64,000 nt of DNA from Pontibacter beigongshangensis (GCF_014332515.1 NZ_VFSD01000006.1:62001-126000); one strand, 5' to 3'; positions 26,683-35,904 are shown, counted from the first letter of the stretch. Numbers and translations: made by a program. Notes: generated from the sequence alone by a model not told the origin.

Positions 26683-27951
26683 TTGAAGAAACTATCCGTA
26701 ATTGTTGTAAGCTACAATGTGCAGTACTTTTTGGAACTGGCGCTGCAGTCGGTTCAGAAGGCACTGGCAGGAATCCCCTCTGAAATTTTTGTTGTCGACA
26801 ATAACTCCACCGACAACTCGGTGGATATGGTCGCTTCCAGGTTTCCGGAGGTGGTGCTGATCGCCAACAAAAAGAACGTCGGTTTCTCCACGGCTAACAA
26901 CCAGGCCATCAGGAGGGCCACGGGCCAGTATGTGCTGCTGCTCAACCCCGACACCGTGGTGCAGGAAGACACCTTTTTAAAGTGCCTTCGGTTTATGGAT
27001 GCCAACCCGGAAGCGGGCGGCCTGGGTGTGAAAATGATCGACGGAACCGGCACTTTCCTCCCCGAGTCGAAGCGTGGCCTGCCCACGCCGTTGGTCGCGT
27101 TCTCTAAAATTGCGGGTATCTCGCGGCTGTTCCCAAAATCCAGAGTGTTCGGAAGGTACCACCTGGGCTTCCTGTCGGCCGAGGAGGTGCACGAGGTAGA
27201 GGTGCTGTCCGGGGCTTTTATGCTAATGCGCCACGAAACCCTGGACAAGGTCGGCCTGCTGGACGAAAGCTTCTTTATGTACGGTGAGGATGTAGACCTG
27301 TCGTACCGGATTATTCTGGGCGGCTATAAGAATTATTACTTCCCCGATACTACCATCATTCATTATAAAGGCGAAAGCACCCATAAAGGCAGCCTGAACT
27401 ATGTGCTGGTATTTTACAGGGCCATGGCCATTTTCTACAAAAAGCATTTTTCAGGGTCTAATGCCGTGCTGTTCTCCAAATTGATCCTGATTGCCATTTA
27501 TGCCCGGGCCGGTTTTTCGGTGCTGACCATGTCTTTGAAAAAACTTTTCGGGTTGAAGAGCCACAAGCGCGATCGGCACAAACTGCCCGGCAAGCGCAAG
27601 GTGCTGGTGGCAGGGGAGGAGCAGGAGTTCAGCCGGGCCACCAGCATATTGCAGCTGGCAGGGCTTACCAAAGTGCAGATAAAAAGAGCCTCGCCATCCA
27701 GCCTGCAGCACAACTGCGTTAGAAGCACGGTGGAGCAGCACCAGGCCGATGAGATTATCTTCTGTGGGAAAGACATGCCTTTTGCCGACATTATGCATGC
27801 TATGGAAAGCCTGAAAGGCACAGGTGTTGCCTGCAGCATTTTGCCTGCCGCCTCTGAGTTTGTCATCGGGAGCTACTCCAAAATTGATCGCGGTTATTAT
27901 TATGCCCCCAGCACCTCGCCCGTAAAAAATGTGCTGACCGCAGTTTTCTGA
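26683..27951 (+). CDS. Glycosyltransferase family 2 (WbbL/rhamnosyltransferase-like) with extra C-terminal domain
   Basis: 422 residues. Residues 1-260 are a GT-A glycosyltransferase: LSVIVVSYNVQYFLELAL at the start, VDNNSTDNS and LLLNPDTVV (nucleotide-sugar and metal binding), and FFMYGEDVDLSYRI as the catalytic ED motif. About 30 hydrophobic residues near 265-290 (AVLFSKLILIAIYARAGFSV) may be membrane associated. The last 120 residues (KRKVLVAGEEQEFSRATSIL ... EIIFCGKDMPFADIMHAM) look like a Rossmann-type add-on found in some Bacteroidota homologues; its role is unknown. Starts with TTG: no better ATG lies near the conserved N-terminus. Probably cell-surface polysaccharide synthesis. Confidence 0.85.
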   Translation: MKKLSVIVVSYNVQYFLELALQSVQKALAGIPSEIFVVDNNSTDNSVDMVASRFPEVVLIANKKNVGFSTANNQAIRRATGQYVLLLNPDTVVQEDTFLKCLRFMDANPEAGGLGVKMIDGTGTFLPESKRGLPTPLVAFSKIAGISRLFPKSRVFGRYHLGFLSAEEVHEVEVLSGAFMLMRHETLDKVGLLDESFFMYGEDVDLSYRIILGGYKNYYFPDTTIIHYKGESTHKGSLNYVLVFYRAMAIFYKKHFSGSNAVLFSKLILIAIYARAGFSVLTMSLKKLFGLKSHKRDRHKLPGKRKVLVAGEEQEFSRATSILQLAGLTKVQIKRASPSSLQHNCVRSTVEQHQADEIIFCGKDMPFADIMHAMESLKGTGVACSILPAASEFVIGSYSKIDRGYYYAPSTSPVKNVLTAVF

Positions 27952-28122
27952 CAGCAGCCCACTCTTGCCGGTATCATTTGTCAGAAATAGCCGGCGACTT
28001 AAATCCCGGGAATAGAAGGTGTACGGCCTTCTGCTACAGGACATAAGGCGCAGGGCATAAGATATTTAAGTTGGCGTCAGGATGCCGCTTGTTCATGACT
28101 GGTTGTTAAGAGTTGAATGTTT

Positions 28123-28150
28123 TGAAATATAACCTGTGAAATATAACCTG
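28123..28150 (+). repeat. 14-bp tandem duplication
   Basis: TGAAATATAACCTG occurs twice back to back. Confidence 0.9.
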
Positions 28151-28221
28151 GTAGTTTTTTTACGGTGTTCTGAATCAACCATGTAGCCATTTAACCATCA
28201 GCAACTAACAACCAGCAATCA

Positions 28222-28250
28222 AATTATTCTAATCAAAAAGCCCCTCCACA
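28222..28250 (-). repeat. Intergenic repeat family A, copy 9 (reverse)
   Basis: Minus strand: GTGGAGGGGC, then TTTTTGATTAGAATAATT. Confidence 0.85.
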
Positions 28251-28414
28251 CCTAATGTCTGCTGTGGCTCCACATACCGATTTATAATAAAAGCACATCA
28301 TTCCGGGCCGCTGATTTTGTTCCATAGCGGGCACATCCTACAGAAGCTGAAAATTAGGATAGCGGGCCATAAACTTCGTCCGTTCAGGTAAAACCTGGCG
28401 CCTAACAGCCGGGT

Positions 28415-28463
28415 CAGGAGCAGCAGAAATGTTCTCCGGAGGGCGATTTTGATTAGAATAATT
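28415..28463 (+). repeat. Intergenic repeat family A, copy 10
   Basis: AGGAGCAGCAG, TCTCCGGAGGGC, then TTTTGATTAGAATAATTC. Opposite to copy 9, about 165 bp away. Confidence 0.9.
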
Positions 28464-28582
28464 CCGGCAGCCAGTCACTTCCCGCCACGGCCATTCTTAC
28501 CGACAGGTGCTACTGCTCCTTCAATCTTAATTTCAGGAAGATTCAATGCTTGTTAAGCTAGTCAAAAGTACAGCTGCCATAC

Positions 28583-28623
28583 TTCCTAATTTTGCATTTC
28601 TAATTTTTAATTCTCAATCTGGA
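28583..28623 (-). repeat. AT-rich repeat family B (reverse)
   Basis: Minus strand GAGAATTAAAAATTAGAAAT then GCAAAATTAGG. Confidence 0.5.
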
Positions 28624-28759
28624 GAGGCATGAATTGGCAAGTCGGGTAGCCTGATTCAAATTTTTTCAAGTTTTCGCGTTTTTCTTTTTAAAATCCATTG
28701 CTTCTTCACAATTTACCCGCTTAAATGAAAAGGCTCCTGACGAAGTGCTTGCCGCCGTG

Positions 28760-28791
28760 TTGGGAAGTCTGTTTTAGAATAAGTACCTTTG
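28760..28791 (+). promoter_or_regulatory. Bacteroidota-type promoter of the aminotransferase gene
   Basis: TTG (28760-28762), a 21-bp spacer, exact TACCTTTG (28784-28791). Expected transcription start near 28797, 16 bp before the ATG at 28813. Confidence 0.7.
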
Positions 28792-28812
28792 GCTTTTATA
28801 AATTTTAACCTT

Positions 28813-30027
28813 ATGCATCAGACAGAAGAGGTGAGTATTGCACTATCAGACAGAATAAACGCCCTGGCGGAGTCTCAGACAATCGCTATGGCAAAAAAAG
28901 GCCGTGAACTTGCTGCGCAGGGCTTCGATGTTATCAACCTGAGCTTTGGAGAGCCTGATTTCCAGACGCCGCAGTATATCAAAGACGCTGCCAAAAAAGC
29001 CATCGACGATGGCTTTACGTTCTACACGCCGGTGCCCGGTTATCCGGAGCTGCGCCAGGCCATCGTAGACAAGTTCAAACGCGATAATAACCTTGACTAC
29101 AAGCCTGAGAATATTGTGGTCTCTACCGGTGCCAAGCAGTCTATCGCCAACGTGGTGCTGTGCCTGGTAAACCCCGGCGATGAGGTTATCATTTTCTCGC
29201 CATACTGGGTATCTTACGAAGAGGTGGTGAAACTGGCCGAAGGTGTTTCGGTGCCGATTATGGGTACCCTTGAAAACGACTTTAAAGTAACGCCGGAGCA
29301 GCTGGAGCAGGCAATCACCTCCAATACCAAGCTGATCATGTACTCCTCGCCCTGCAACCCGACCGGTTCTGTGTTCGACGAGGCAGAGCTGGCAGCCCTG
29401 GCCAAAGTGCTGGAGAAGCATCCGCAAGTGTATGTAATGGCCGATGAGATTTATGAGTACATCAACTTCGGCGCAAAACATGCCAGCATGGCCAGCTTCG
29501 ATGCTATAAAAGATCGTGTAATTACTGTAAACGGCTTCTCCAAGGGCTATGCCATGACCGGCTGGCGTGTAGGGTACATTGCTGCGCATAAAGAAATAGC
29601 CACTGCCTGCGACAAAATCCAGAGCCAGATGACTTCCGGCACCTGCTCTATTGCCCAGAAAGCCGCTTATGCCGCCCTGCTGGGAGGTAAATCTGCTGCT
29701 GAGGAAATGTCGGCGGTGTATCTTCGTCGCCGTGACCTGGTGCTCGACCTGATGCAGGATATCCCTGGGTTTGCCACTAACGTGCCAAACGGCGCTTTCT
29801 ACCTGTTCCCGGATGTGAGCTACTACTTTGGCAAGAGCGCAGACGGCAAAGAAATAAAAGATTCGTTCGACCTGAGCATGTACCTGCTGACTGATGCCCA
29901 TGTGGCCCTGGTGAGCGGCGATGCCTTTGGTGCCCCACAATGTATCCGCTTCTCTTATGCCACTTCCGACGAGAAACTGGTAGAAGCTATGGAACGCATT
30001 AAGAAAAGCCTGGCGAAACTTCAGTAA
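28813..30027 (+). CDS. Class I/II PLP-dependent aminotransferase, aspartate aminotransferase-like
   Basis: 404 residues. LSFGEPDFQTPQYIKDAA and YTPVPGYPELRQAI mark the I-gamma/I-beta aspartate aminotransferase type. SPCNPTGSVF, ADEIYEYI and NGFSKGYAMTGWRVGY are present, the Lys in SKGYAMTGWR being the PLP lysine and the late Arg in IRFSYA binding the substrate carboxylate. Likely aspartate/prephenate or related transamination in the cytoplasm. The frame is open from a TTG at 28789, but that codon overlaps the promoter -7 box, so ATG at 28813 is chosen. The stop overlaps the next start (TAATG). Confidence 0.9.
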   Translation: MHQTEEVSIALSDRINALAESQTIAMAKKGRELAAQGFDVINLSFGEPDFQTPQYIKDAAKKAIDDGFTFYTPVPGYPELRQAIVDKFKRDNNLDYKPENIVVSTGAKQSIANVVLCLVNPGDEVIIFSPYWVSYEEVVKLAEGVSVPIMGTLENDFKVTPEQLEQAITSNTKLIMYSSPCNPTGSVFDEAELAALAKVLEKHPQVYVMADEIYEYINFGAKHASMASFDAIKDRVITVNGFSKGYAMTGWRVGYIAAHKEIATACDKIQSQMTSGTCSIAQKAAYAALLGGKSAAEEMSAVYLRRRDLVLDLMQDIPGFATNVPNGAFYLFPDVSYYFGKSADGKEIKDSFDLSMYLLTDAHVALVSGDAFGAPQCIRFSYATSDEKLVEAMERIKKSLAKLQ

Positions 30028-31046
30028 TGAACCAAATTAATTCTCTGGAGGCTGTTTCGGATGCGTTTAACAGACTGACTGTACTGATAGTGGGCGATGT
30101 GATGATCGACTCTTATCTGTGGGGCAAGTCTACCCGAATTTCTCCTGAGGCTCCGGTACCCATCGTGAACGTGGTAAAACGCGAAAAACGGTTGGGTGGA
30201 GCCGCCAATGTGGCCCTTAATGTGCAGGCATTAGGGGCCACTCCTTTACTATGCTCCGTAGTGGGCGACGATGCGGACGGAGCCGATTTTCTGCGCCTGC
30301 TGGAGGAACGTGGCCTGTCGGTGGCCGGTATGGTGCAAAGCCCGGAGCGGGTCACCACCATCAAGCACCGCATCATTGCCTCCGGGCAGCAACTCCTGCG
30401 CGTCGACTCCGAAATTGAAACCAACCTGGCAGATTACGAGGAGCGTTTCCTGGAGGAGCGTTACCGCAAACTCCTGAAACAGGCCGATGTCGTGATTTTT
30501 GAAGACTATGACAAGGGCATTTTCTCGCAGCACAACATCCAGACCTTTATCCGGTTGGCGCAGGAGCAGGGCGTACCTACTGTGGTCGACCCTAAGAAGA
30601 AGAACTTCCTGAGCTATGTTGGCTGCAGCCTTTTTAAACCCAACCTGAAAGAGCTGAAGGAGGGGCTGGGCACAGATTTTGCCGATGAGAACCAGGCAGC
30701 TTTCGAAAAGGCTGTGGCGGATCTGCAGGAGCGACTGGCAACCCAAAAGGTGCTGGTTACCTTATCGGAAAGAGGCGTGTTTGTGGCAGAAGGAGAGGCT
30801 AAAACGTATCTGGAAGCGCATAGGAGAGCCATTTCTGATGTTTCTGGCGCAGGCGACACTGTTATCAGTATTGCAGCCTTGTGCATGGCCTTGCAGACAT
30901 CCTTGTCCTTTATGGCCGGCTTGAGCAATTTGGGCGGGGGCCTTGTTTGTGAGCAGGTAGGGGTGGTGCCCGTTGATAAAGAGCGGCTGTTTAAAGAAGC
31001 AAAGCAGATAAGGCTATTCGAGGTACATGAGTACAGAAACGCTTAA
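30027..31046 (+). CDS. PfkB-family carbohydrate kinase, RfaE domain I (heptose-7-phosphate kinase)-like
   Basis: 339 residues. VLIVGDVMIDSYLWGKSTRISPEAPVPIV is the signature start of the RfaE1/HldE kinase domain, and RLGGAANVALNVQALGA and DVSGAGDTVIS (catalytic Asp277) are PfkB motifs. By family it would phosphorylate D-glycero-D-manno-heptose 7-phosphate for LPS core synthesis. The adenylyltransferase half found in HldE is absent, as in many Bacteroidota. Coupled to the aminotransferase gene by a one-base overlap. Its last 20 bases overlap the start of the first Trk gene, and a ghost of its C-terminus (RLLEVHEYRDA) recurs before the second Trk gene. Confidence 0.85.
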   Translation: MNQINSLEAVSDAFNRLTVLIVGDVMIDSYLWGKSTRISPEAPVPIVNVVKREKRLGGAANVALNVQALGATPLLCSVVGDDADGADFLRLLEERGLSVAGMVQSPERVTTIKHRIIASGQQLLRVDSEIETNLADYEERFLEERYRKLLKQADVVIFEDYDKGIFSQHNIQTFIRLAQEQGVPTVVDPKKKNFLSYVGCSLFKPNLKELKEGLGTDFADENQAAFEKAVADLQERLATQKVLVTLSERGVFVAEGEAKTYLEAHRRAISDVSGAGDTVISIAALCMALQTSLSFMAGLSNLGGGLVCEQVGVVPVDKERLFKEAKQIRLFEVHEYRNA

Positions 31047-32826
31047 CAGGTACTTATACGACAGCAAGCTGAAGGCCTATGCCCTCATGCGGCGTACCAC
31101 CTACGTACTTACTTCTCTCTCAGTAGCTCTCCTTATTTACGCCCATGGCGTGGTGGAGAGCCCTGTGGAGCTACAGGTGCTGTACTATGCCATAGATGCT
31201 ATTCTGGCTGTTTTTGTTGTTATATACCTGCTTCGCATTCTCTACAATTTTGAGCGGATAAAGTTTATCCGGCGCACCTGGTTCGAGGGGCTGCTGATGG
31301 CCCTGATCCTGATAAACCAGGTGGGCACTTACCTGCTCGATTTCCCGGTGGTGTACATCCTTTTTGAGGGGGTGGGAATTCCGTTGTCGGTAGAGCTCTA
31401 CCGCATTGCCGTGTCACTCTATATGCTGATGCTGCTCCTGATAGAGCTGTTCGAAACCAGGGTGTACCACAAAACACTCCAGTTAAAACCCACCATCACC
31501 TTTATTGGGAGCTTTATTATGCTCATACTGGCAGGTGCCTGCCTGCTGATGCTACCCAAAATGACCAATGCCCCGGAAGGTATGCGGCTGGTCGATGCTG
31601 TGTTCATGGCCACCAGCGCCTCCTGTATTACCGGCCTTACCGTAGTGGACCCGGGTACTTATTTTACACTTTCCGGCCAGATGGTGCTGCTGATGCTCAT
31701 GCAGCTCGGCGGCCTGGGTATTCTTACATTTGCCACCTTCTTTGCCTCGCTCATGCGCCAGGGAATAGGTATAAAGCAGCATGTGGCCATGCATAGCCTC
31801 ATGGAAAGCGAGACACTGTTCTCCACAAAGGGGCTGCTGCGAAAGCTTATCATTCTTACCCTTATCATCGAGGCTATCGGGGCTGTGGTTATTTTTATGA
31901 CCTGGGGGCCGGAGGCGAAGTTTACCAACCTTGGCAACAAGATATTTTACTCTGTTTTTCATGCCGTGTCGGCATTCTGCAATGCCGGTTTCTCGCTCTA
32001 CCCCGAAGGGCTGTACACAGTGCCACTACGCAAGTCGTATGTGCTGCACCTGATGGTAGCTATCCTTGTCATAGTAGGAGGTATCGGTTTTCCAACCATC
32101 CTGGATGTTTTGTCGCCCAAGGCAATGCGCCAGCGCATGGATGCCCCATGGCAGAATTGGAAGCTACTCTCCCGCATCACTATCTACACTTCGGCGGCGC
32201 TGCTTCTTTTTGGCACGGTCTTCTTCTTCCTGCTGGAATACTTCAACACCCTGTCGCACCTGAGCTTTGTGGAGGCGCTTATAACCTCCTTCTTCCAGTC
32301 TGTCACTACGCGGTCATCAGGGTTCCATACCGTAGATATGTCTGCCTTATCGGTGCCGACGCTGCTTATTTTCATCATCCTGATGTTCATCGGGGCTTCG
32401 CCGGGCTCTACCGGCGGGGGAATCAAGACCACGACCTTTCTGGTAGTGCTGCTCTCGGTGCTGACCACCATCCGCGGCCGCGAAAACCTGGAGGTGGGCC
32501 GCCGGACTATTCCGCACTCGGTATCCTACAAGGCTTTTTCGGTGTTCACGTTTGCCGTGCTCATTGATATGAGCTTTATCTTCCTGCTCTCCATCACCGA
32601 TGCCCAGTTCGATATCATCCGGCTTGCCTTTGAGCAGGTGTCGGCCTTTGCCACCACCGGGCTTAGCACGGGCATTACAGCCGGGCTGTCTGATCCGGGG
32701 AAAATGATTATTGTGCTCTCGATGTTCATTGGCAGGGTGGGCACGCTGACGCTGGCGCTTGCCCTCAGTTCCCGCACCAAATCCACCTCTTACAAATACC
32801 CGGCCACCCACCTGCCGGTGGGTTAG
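31027..32826 (+). CDS. TrkH/KtrB-type potassium transporter, copy 1
   Basis: 599-residue membrane protein. About 130 N-terminal residues hold extra membrane segments; then come the four membrane-pore-membrane repeats. The pore loops read TSASCITGLTVVDPG, AVSAFCNAGFSLYPEG, SVTTRSSGFHTVDMS with SPGSTGGGIKTTT, and QVSAFATTGLSTG. The Gly residues of the selectivity filter are kept. Loop 3 (RSSGF) and loop 4 (TTGLS) deviate from copy 2. The start overlaps the kinase gene by 20 bases, so it is translationally coupled to it. The usual cytoplasmic RCK partner (TrkA/KtrA) is not in the window. Alternative role: Na+-coupled K+ uptake, as in KtrB. Confidence 0.88.
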   Translation: MSTETLNRYLYDSKLKAYALMRRTTYVLTSLSVALLIYAHGVVESPVELQVLYYAIDAILAVFVVIYLLRILYNFERIKFIRRTWFEGLLMALILINQVGTYLLDFPVVYILFEGVGIPLSVELYRIAVSLYMLMLLLIELFETRVYHKTLQLKPTITFIGSFIMLILAGACLLMLPKMTNAPEGMRLVDAVFMATSASCITGLTVVDPGTYFTLSGQMVLLMLMQLGGLGILTFATFFASLMRQGIGIKQHVAMHSLMESETLFSTKGLLRKLIILTLIIEAIGAVVIFMTWGPEAKFTNLGNKIFYSVFHAVSAFCNAGFSLYPEGLYTVPLRKSYVLHLMVAILVIVGGIGFPTILDVLSPKAMRQRMDAPWQNWKLLSRITIYTSAALLLFGTVFFFLLEYFNTLSHLSFVEALITSFFQSVTTRSSGFHTVDMSALSVPTLLIFIILMFIGASPGSTGGGIKTTTFLVVLLSVLTTIRGRENLEVGRRTIPHSVSYKAFSVFTFAVLIDMSFIFLLSITDAQFDIIRLAFEQVSAFATTGLSTGITAGLSDPGKMIIVLSMFIGRVGTLTLALALSSRTKSTSYKYPATHLPVG

Positions 32827-32884
32827 CACAGGCAGCACCATAGGTTGTTGCTTCGCAATATTTACCTGTCATTAATATTTTATG

Positions 32885-32922
32885 AAAGGCTATTAGAGGT
32901 ACATGAGTACAGAGACGCTTAA
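32885..32922 (+). pseudogene. Ghost of the kinase 3' end before the second Trk gene
   Basis: AGGCTATTAGAGGTACATGA and the following bases translate as RLLEVHEYRDA-stop in the kinase frame. This matches RLFEVHEYRNA-stop at the true kinase end (31011-31046). It marks the duplication breakpoint. Confidence 0.75.
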
Positions 32923-34702
32923 CAGGTACTTATACGACAGCAAACTGAAGGCCTACGCCCTCATGCGGCGGACGACCTATGTACTAACTTTGCTTTCGAT
33001 AGCCTTGCTCATTTATGCCCATGGCGTGGTGGAGAGCCCGGTGAAGCTACAGATGCTGTACTACGCTATAGATGCTATTCTGACAGTTTTTGTCGTTATT
33101 TACCTGCTCCGCATCCTCTACAATTTTGAGCGGATAAAATTTTTGAGGCGCACTTGGTTCGAAGGCATGCTGATGAGTCTGATCCTGGTGAACCAGGTGG
33201 GCACCTACCTGCTGGATTTACCGGTAGTATACATCTTTTTTGAACGATTGGATATTCCGCTGTCGGTGGAGCTCTACAGGTTGTCCGTTTCACTCTACAT
33301 GTTGGTGCTGCTGCTGATTGAGCTATTCGAAACCCGGATTTACCAAAAGGTCGTACTTTTAAAGCCAGCCGTTACATTTATATTAAGCTTTATCGTACTC
33401 ATCGCGGGTGGAGCGTGCCTGCTGATGCTGCCAAAGATGACCAATGCCCCGGAAGGTATGGGCTTCGTTGATGCTGTATTTATGGCCACCAGCGCCTCCT
33501 GTGTTACCGGCCTTGCCGTAGTGGACCCTGGCACGTATTTCACCTTTGCCGGACAGGTGGTGCTGCTGGTGCTGGTGCAGCTCGGGGGGCTGGGTATTCT
33601 GACCTTCGCTACTTTTTTTGCCTCGCTCATGCGGCAGGGACTTCACTTTAAGCAGCAGGTGGTGATGTATCAACTGCTGGAAAGTGAATCGCTCTTTTCT
33701 ACAAAGGGCCTGATGCGCCAGTTGATCTTCCTGACAATCACTATTGAAGCAATCGGGTCCATCCTCATCTTCCTCAGCTGGGGGCCAGGTGTAAAGTTTA
33801 CTGACCTCGGGAACAAGATTTTTTATTCAATCTTCCATGCTGTTTCTGCCTTCTGTAATGCCGGGTTCTCGCTGTACCCGGAGGGGCTTTATACCGCGCC
33901 AGTACGGACTGGCTATGTGCTGCATCTGGTTGTGGCCATGCTGATAATTTTAGGGGGAATTGGTTTCCCAACTATAACGGATGTGCTGTCGCCGAGGGCA
34001 ATGCGCAGGCGTCTTGACGTGCCGTGGCAGAACTGGAAGCTGCTCTCCCGCATCACCATCTATACCTCGGCGGCGCTTATATTTTCTGGCACAATATTTT
34101 TCTTTCTGTTGGAATACTTCAACACCCTATCGCACCTGAGCTTTGTGGAGGCGCTTATCACCTCCTTTTTTCAATCTGTCACCACCCGCACTGCGGGCTT
34201 TAACACAGTAGATATTTCTGCGCTGTCGGTGCCTACCTTGCTGGTCTTTCTCGTACTGATGTTCATCGGGGCTTCGCCGGGCTCTACCGGCGGGGGCATC
34301 AAGACCACGACCTTTCTGGTAGTGCTGCTCTCGGTGCTGACCACCATCCGTGGCCGCGAAAACCTGGAGGTGGGCCGCCGGACTATTCCGCACTCGGTAT
34401 CCTACAAGGCTTTTGCGGTGTTCACGTTTGCCGTGCTCATTAATATGAGCTTTATCTTCCTGCTCTCCATCACCGATGCTCAGTTCGATATCATCCGGCT
34501 TGCCTTTGAGCAGGTGTCGGCCTTTGCCACTGTGGGGCTTAGCACGGGCATTACAGCCGGGTTGTCTGATCCGGGGAAAATGATTATTGTGCTCTCGATG
34601 TTCATTGGCAGGGTGGGCACGCTGACGCTGGCGCTTGCCCTCAGTTCCCGCGCCAAATCCACCTCTTACAAATACCCGGCCACTCACCTGCCGGTGGGTT
34701 AA
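32903..34702 (+). CDS. TrkH/KtrB-type potassium transporter, copy 2
   Basis: 599 residues, colinear with copy 1 without gaps (offset 1876 bp). Pore loops are TSASCVTGLAVVDPG, AVSAFCNAGFSLYPEG, SVTTRTAGFNTVDIS with SPGSTGGGIKTTT, and QVSAFATVGLSTG; loops 3 and 4 are closer to the usual family form than in copy 1. The first 70 residues and the last 145 are almost identical between copies, while the middle has many silent and replacement changes. The 76-bp gap to copy 1 retains the end of the kinase gene, so this copy arose by tandem duplication. A hairpin at 34710-34742 follows. Confidence 0.88.
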   Translation: MSTETLNRYLYDSKLKAYALMRRTTYVLTLLSIALLIYAHGVVESPVKLQMLYYAIDAILTVFVVIYLLRILYNFERIKFLRRTWFEGMLMSLILVNQVGTYLLDLPVVYIFFERLDIPLSVELYRLSVSLYMLVLLLIELFETRIYQKVVLLKPAVTFILSFIVLIAGGACLLMLPKMTNAPEGMGFVDAVFMATSASCVTGLAVVDPGTYFTFAGQVVLLVLVQLGGLGILTFATFFASLMRQGLHFKQQVVMYQLLESESLFSTKGLMRQLIFLTITIEAIGSILIFLSWGPGVKFTDLGNKIFYSIFHAVSAFCNAGFSLYPEGLYTAPVRTGYVLHLVVAMLIILGGIGFPTITDVLSPRAMRRRLDVPWQNWKLLSRITIYTSAALIFSGTIFFFLLEYFNTLSHLSFVEALITSFFQSVTTRTAGFNTVDISALSVPTLLVFLVLMFIGASPGSTGGGIKTTTFLVVLLSVLTTIRGRENLEVGRRTIPHSVSYKAFAVFTFAVLINMSFIFLLSITDAQFDIIRLAFEQVSAFATVGLSTGITAGLSDPGKMIIVLSMFIGRVGTLTLALALSSRAKSTSYKYPATHLPVG

Positions 34703-34709
34703 AACAAAC

Positions 34710-34745
34710 GAGCCTCAAATCCTTTGATCAGGTTTGAGGCTCTTG
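34710..34745. terminator. Hairpin between the Trk genes and convergent hemE
   Basis: GAGCCTCAAA (34710-34719) pairs with TTTGAGGCTC (34733-34742). The minus side continues GTTTGTTTT, the plus side TTGT, so it is better as the hemE-side terminator. Confidence 0.65.
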
Positions 34746-34784
34746 TACTACATGAATTTTAACGGGTTGTTGGCTGTCTAAACG

Positions 34785-34832
34785 TAGCAGGCGCAAAAAC
34801 AGCCTGGAGGGCCATTTTTATTTAAATAATTC
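34785..34832 (+). repeat. Intergenic repeat family A, copy 11
   Basis: GCCTGGAGGGCC, then TTTTTATTTAAATAATTC. It lies 20 bp from the hemE stop. Confidence 0.85.
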
Positions 34833-34851
34833 AAAGCAAGCCTTAGGCCTG

Positions 34852-35892
34852 TCAATTATTTACAATGCTGCTGTACTCCTTTACTGTCTGGATAAAGCAT
34901 TTCACCTTCTCAGGGTCTGTATCGGGGTAAACGCCGTGGCCCAGGTTGGCGATATGCCGCTGCGGACCGAATTCCTTCAGCATTTTAATGGTTTCTGCCT
35001 GAATGGTCTCAAAGGAGCTGTATAGCAGGCAGGGGTCGAGGTTGCCTTGCAGGGTCTTGCTGCTGCCCACCTGCTCCCGTGATTTTGCGATCTCCATGTT
35101 CCAGTCGAGCCCGATCACTTCACAGTTCAGCTTGCTGAAATCTTCTAAGGCAAAAAACGCTCCTTTGGCAAAAACCGTTACAGGTACCTCGGTAATGGCA
35201 TTGCATATTTCGGTGATGTAAGGCAACGAAAATGCCTTGTAGTGTGTAGGCGGCAGAATACCAGCCCAGGAGTCGAACAGTTGGATCAGGTTAGCGCCTG
35301 CCTTTACCTGCGCCTGCAGGTAGGCAATAGTGGTATCTGTGATCATGCGCAGCAACTGGTGCGCCAGCTTCGGGTTGGTGTACAGCAGGCCACGGGCATG
35401 CGAAAAGGTTTTGGAGCCGCTGCCTTCCACCATATAGGCCAGAATGGTCCAGGGGGCGCCCGCAAAACCGATGAGGGGTACGCGTCCGTTCAGGGCTCTT
35501 TTGGTTACCCTTATGGCTTCGAGCACATAGCCCAGATGTTCCTCAGGGTCTGCCACCCGCAGTCTTTTCAGGTCCTGCTCCGTGCGTACGGTAACCGGGA
35601 AGTACGGTCCCCGCTTTTCTACCATCTCGTACGTACAGCCCATCGCCTCCGGCACCACCAGGATATCGGAGAAGATAATGGCAGCATCCACATCCAGTAT
35701 ATCCACTGGCTGAATAGTTACTTCGGCTGCGAACTCCGGCGTTTCCACCAGTTCCTTAAAGCCGCTCAGGCTCTCGCGCACCGCTCTGTATTCAGGTAAA
35801 ATTCGGCCAGCCTGGCGCATAAGCCAAACAGGAGTGCGCTCTACCACCTCTCCCTTAGCTGCTCTTATTAGCAGATCGTTTTTCAGTTGCAT
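34852..35892 (-). CDS. hemE: Uroporphyrinogen decarboxylase
   Basis: 346 residues of cytoplasmic haem-pathway enzyme, converting uroporphyrinogen III to coproporphyrinogen [22 protein letters not shown] is the N-terminal signature (Arg residues bind substrate carboxylates), [14 protein letters not shown] contains the key Asp, and [19 protein letters not shown] is the second signature. The end [13 protein letters not shown] is typical, and length is normal. The start at 35892 fits the family. A TATCTTTG box ends 4 bases before the ATG, so the mRNA may have almost no leader. Together with hemA it supports a full C5 haem route. Confidence 0.96.
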   Translation of the reverse strand: MQLKNDLLIRAAKGEVVERTPVWLMRQAGRILPEYRAVRESLSGFKELVETPEFAAEVTIQPVDILDVDAAIIFSDILVVPEAMGCTYEMVEKRGPYFPVTVRTEQDLKRLRVADPEEHLGYVLEAIRVTKRALNGRVPLIGFAGAPWTILAYMVEGSGSKTFSHARGLLYTNPKLAHQLLRMITDTTIAYLQAQVKAGANLIQLFDSWAGILPPTHYKAFSLPYITEICNAITEVPVTVFAKGAFFALEDFSKLNCEVIGLDWNMEIAKSREQVGSSKTLQGNLDPCLLYSSFETIQAETIKMLKEFGPQRHIANLGHGVYPDTDPEKVKCFIQTVKEYSSIVNN

Positions 35893-35896
35893 GCCG

Positions 35897-35904
35897 CAAA
35901 GATA
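35897..35904 (-). promoter_or_regulatory. -7 box of hemE, immediately before the start codon
   Basis: Minus strand TATCTTTG (exact TAnnTTTG), then GCGGC and ATG. No TTG at the standard -33 spacing was found. Confidence 0.5.

Larger units (their letters stand above)
27952..28812. other. Intergenic region of about 860 bp upstream of the aminotransferase operon
   Basis: Holds two family A repeats in opposite orientation (28222, 28415), a 14-bp tandem duplication (28123-28150), a 10-bp inverted repeat CTGGTTGTTA (28099-28108 and 28206-28215), a family B repeat and a promoter. No gene. Confidence 0.5.

Noticed and set aside
28789..28812. TTG start of the aminotransferase at 28789
   Set aside because: The codon overlaps the TACCTTTG promoter box; ATG at 28813 fits the transcript.
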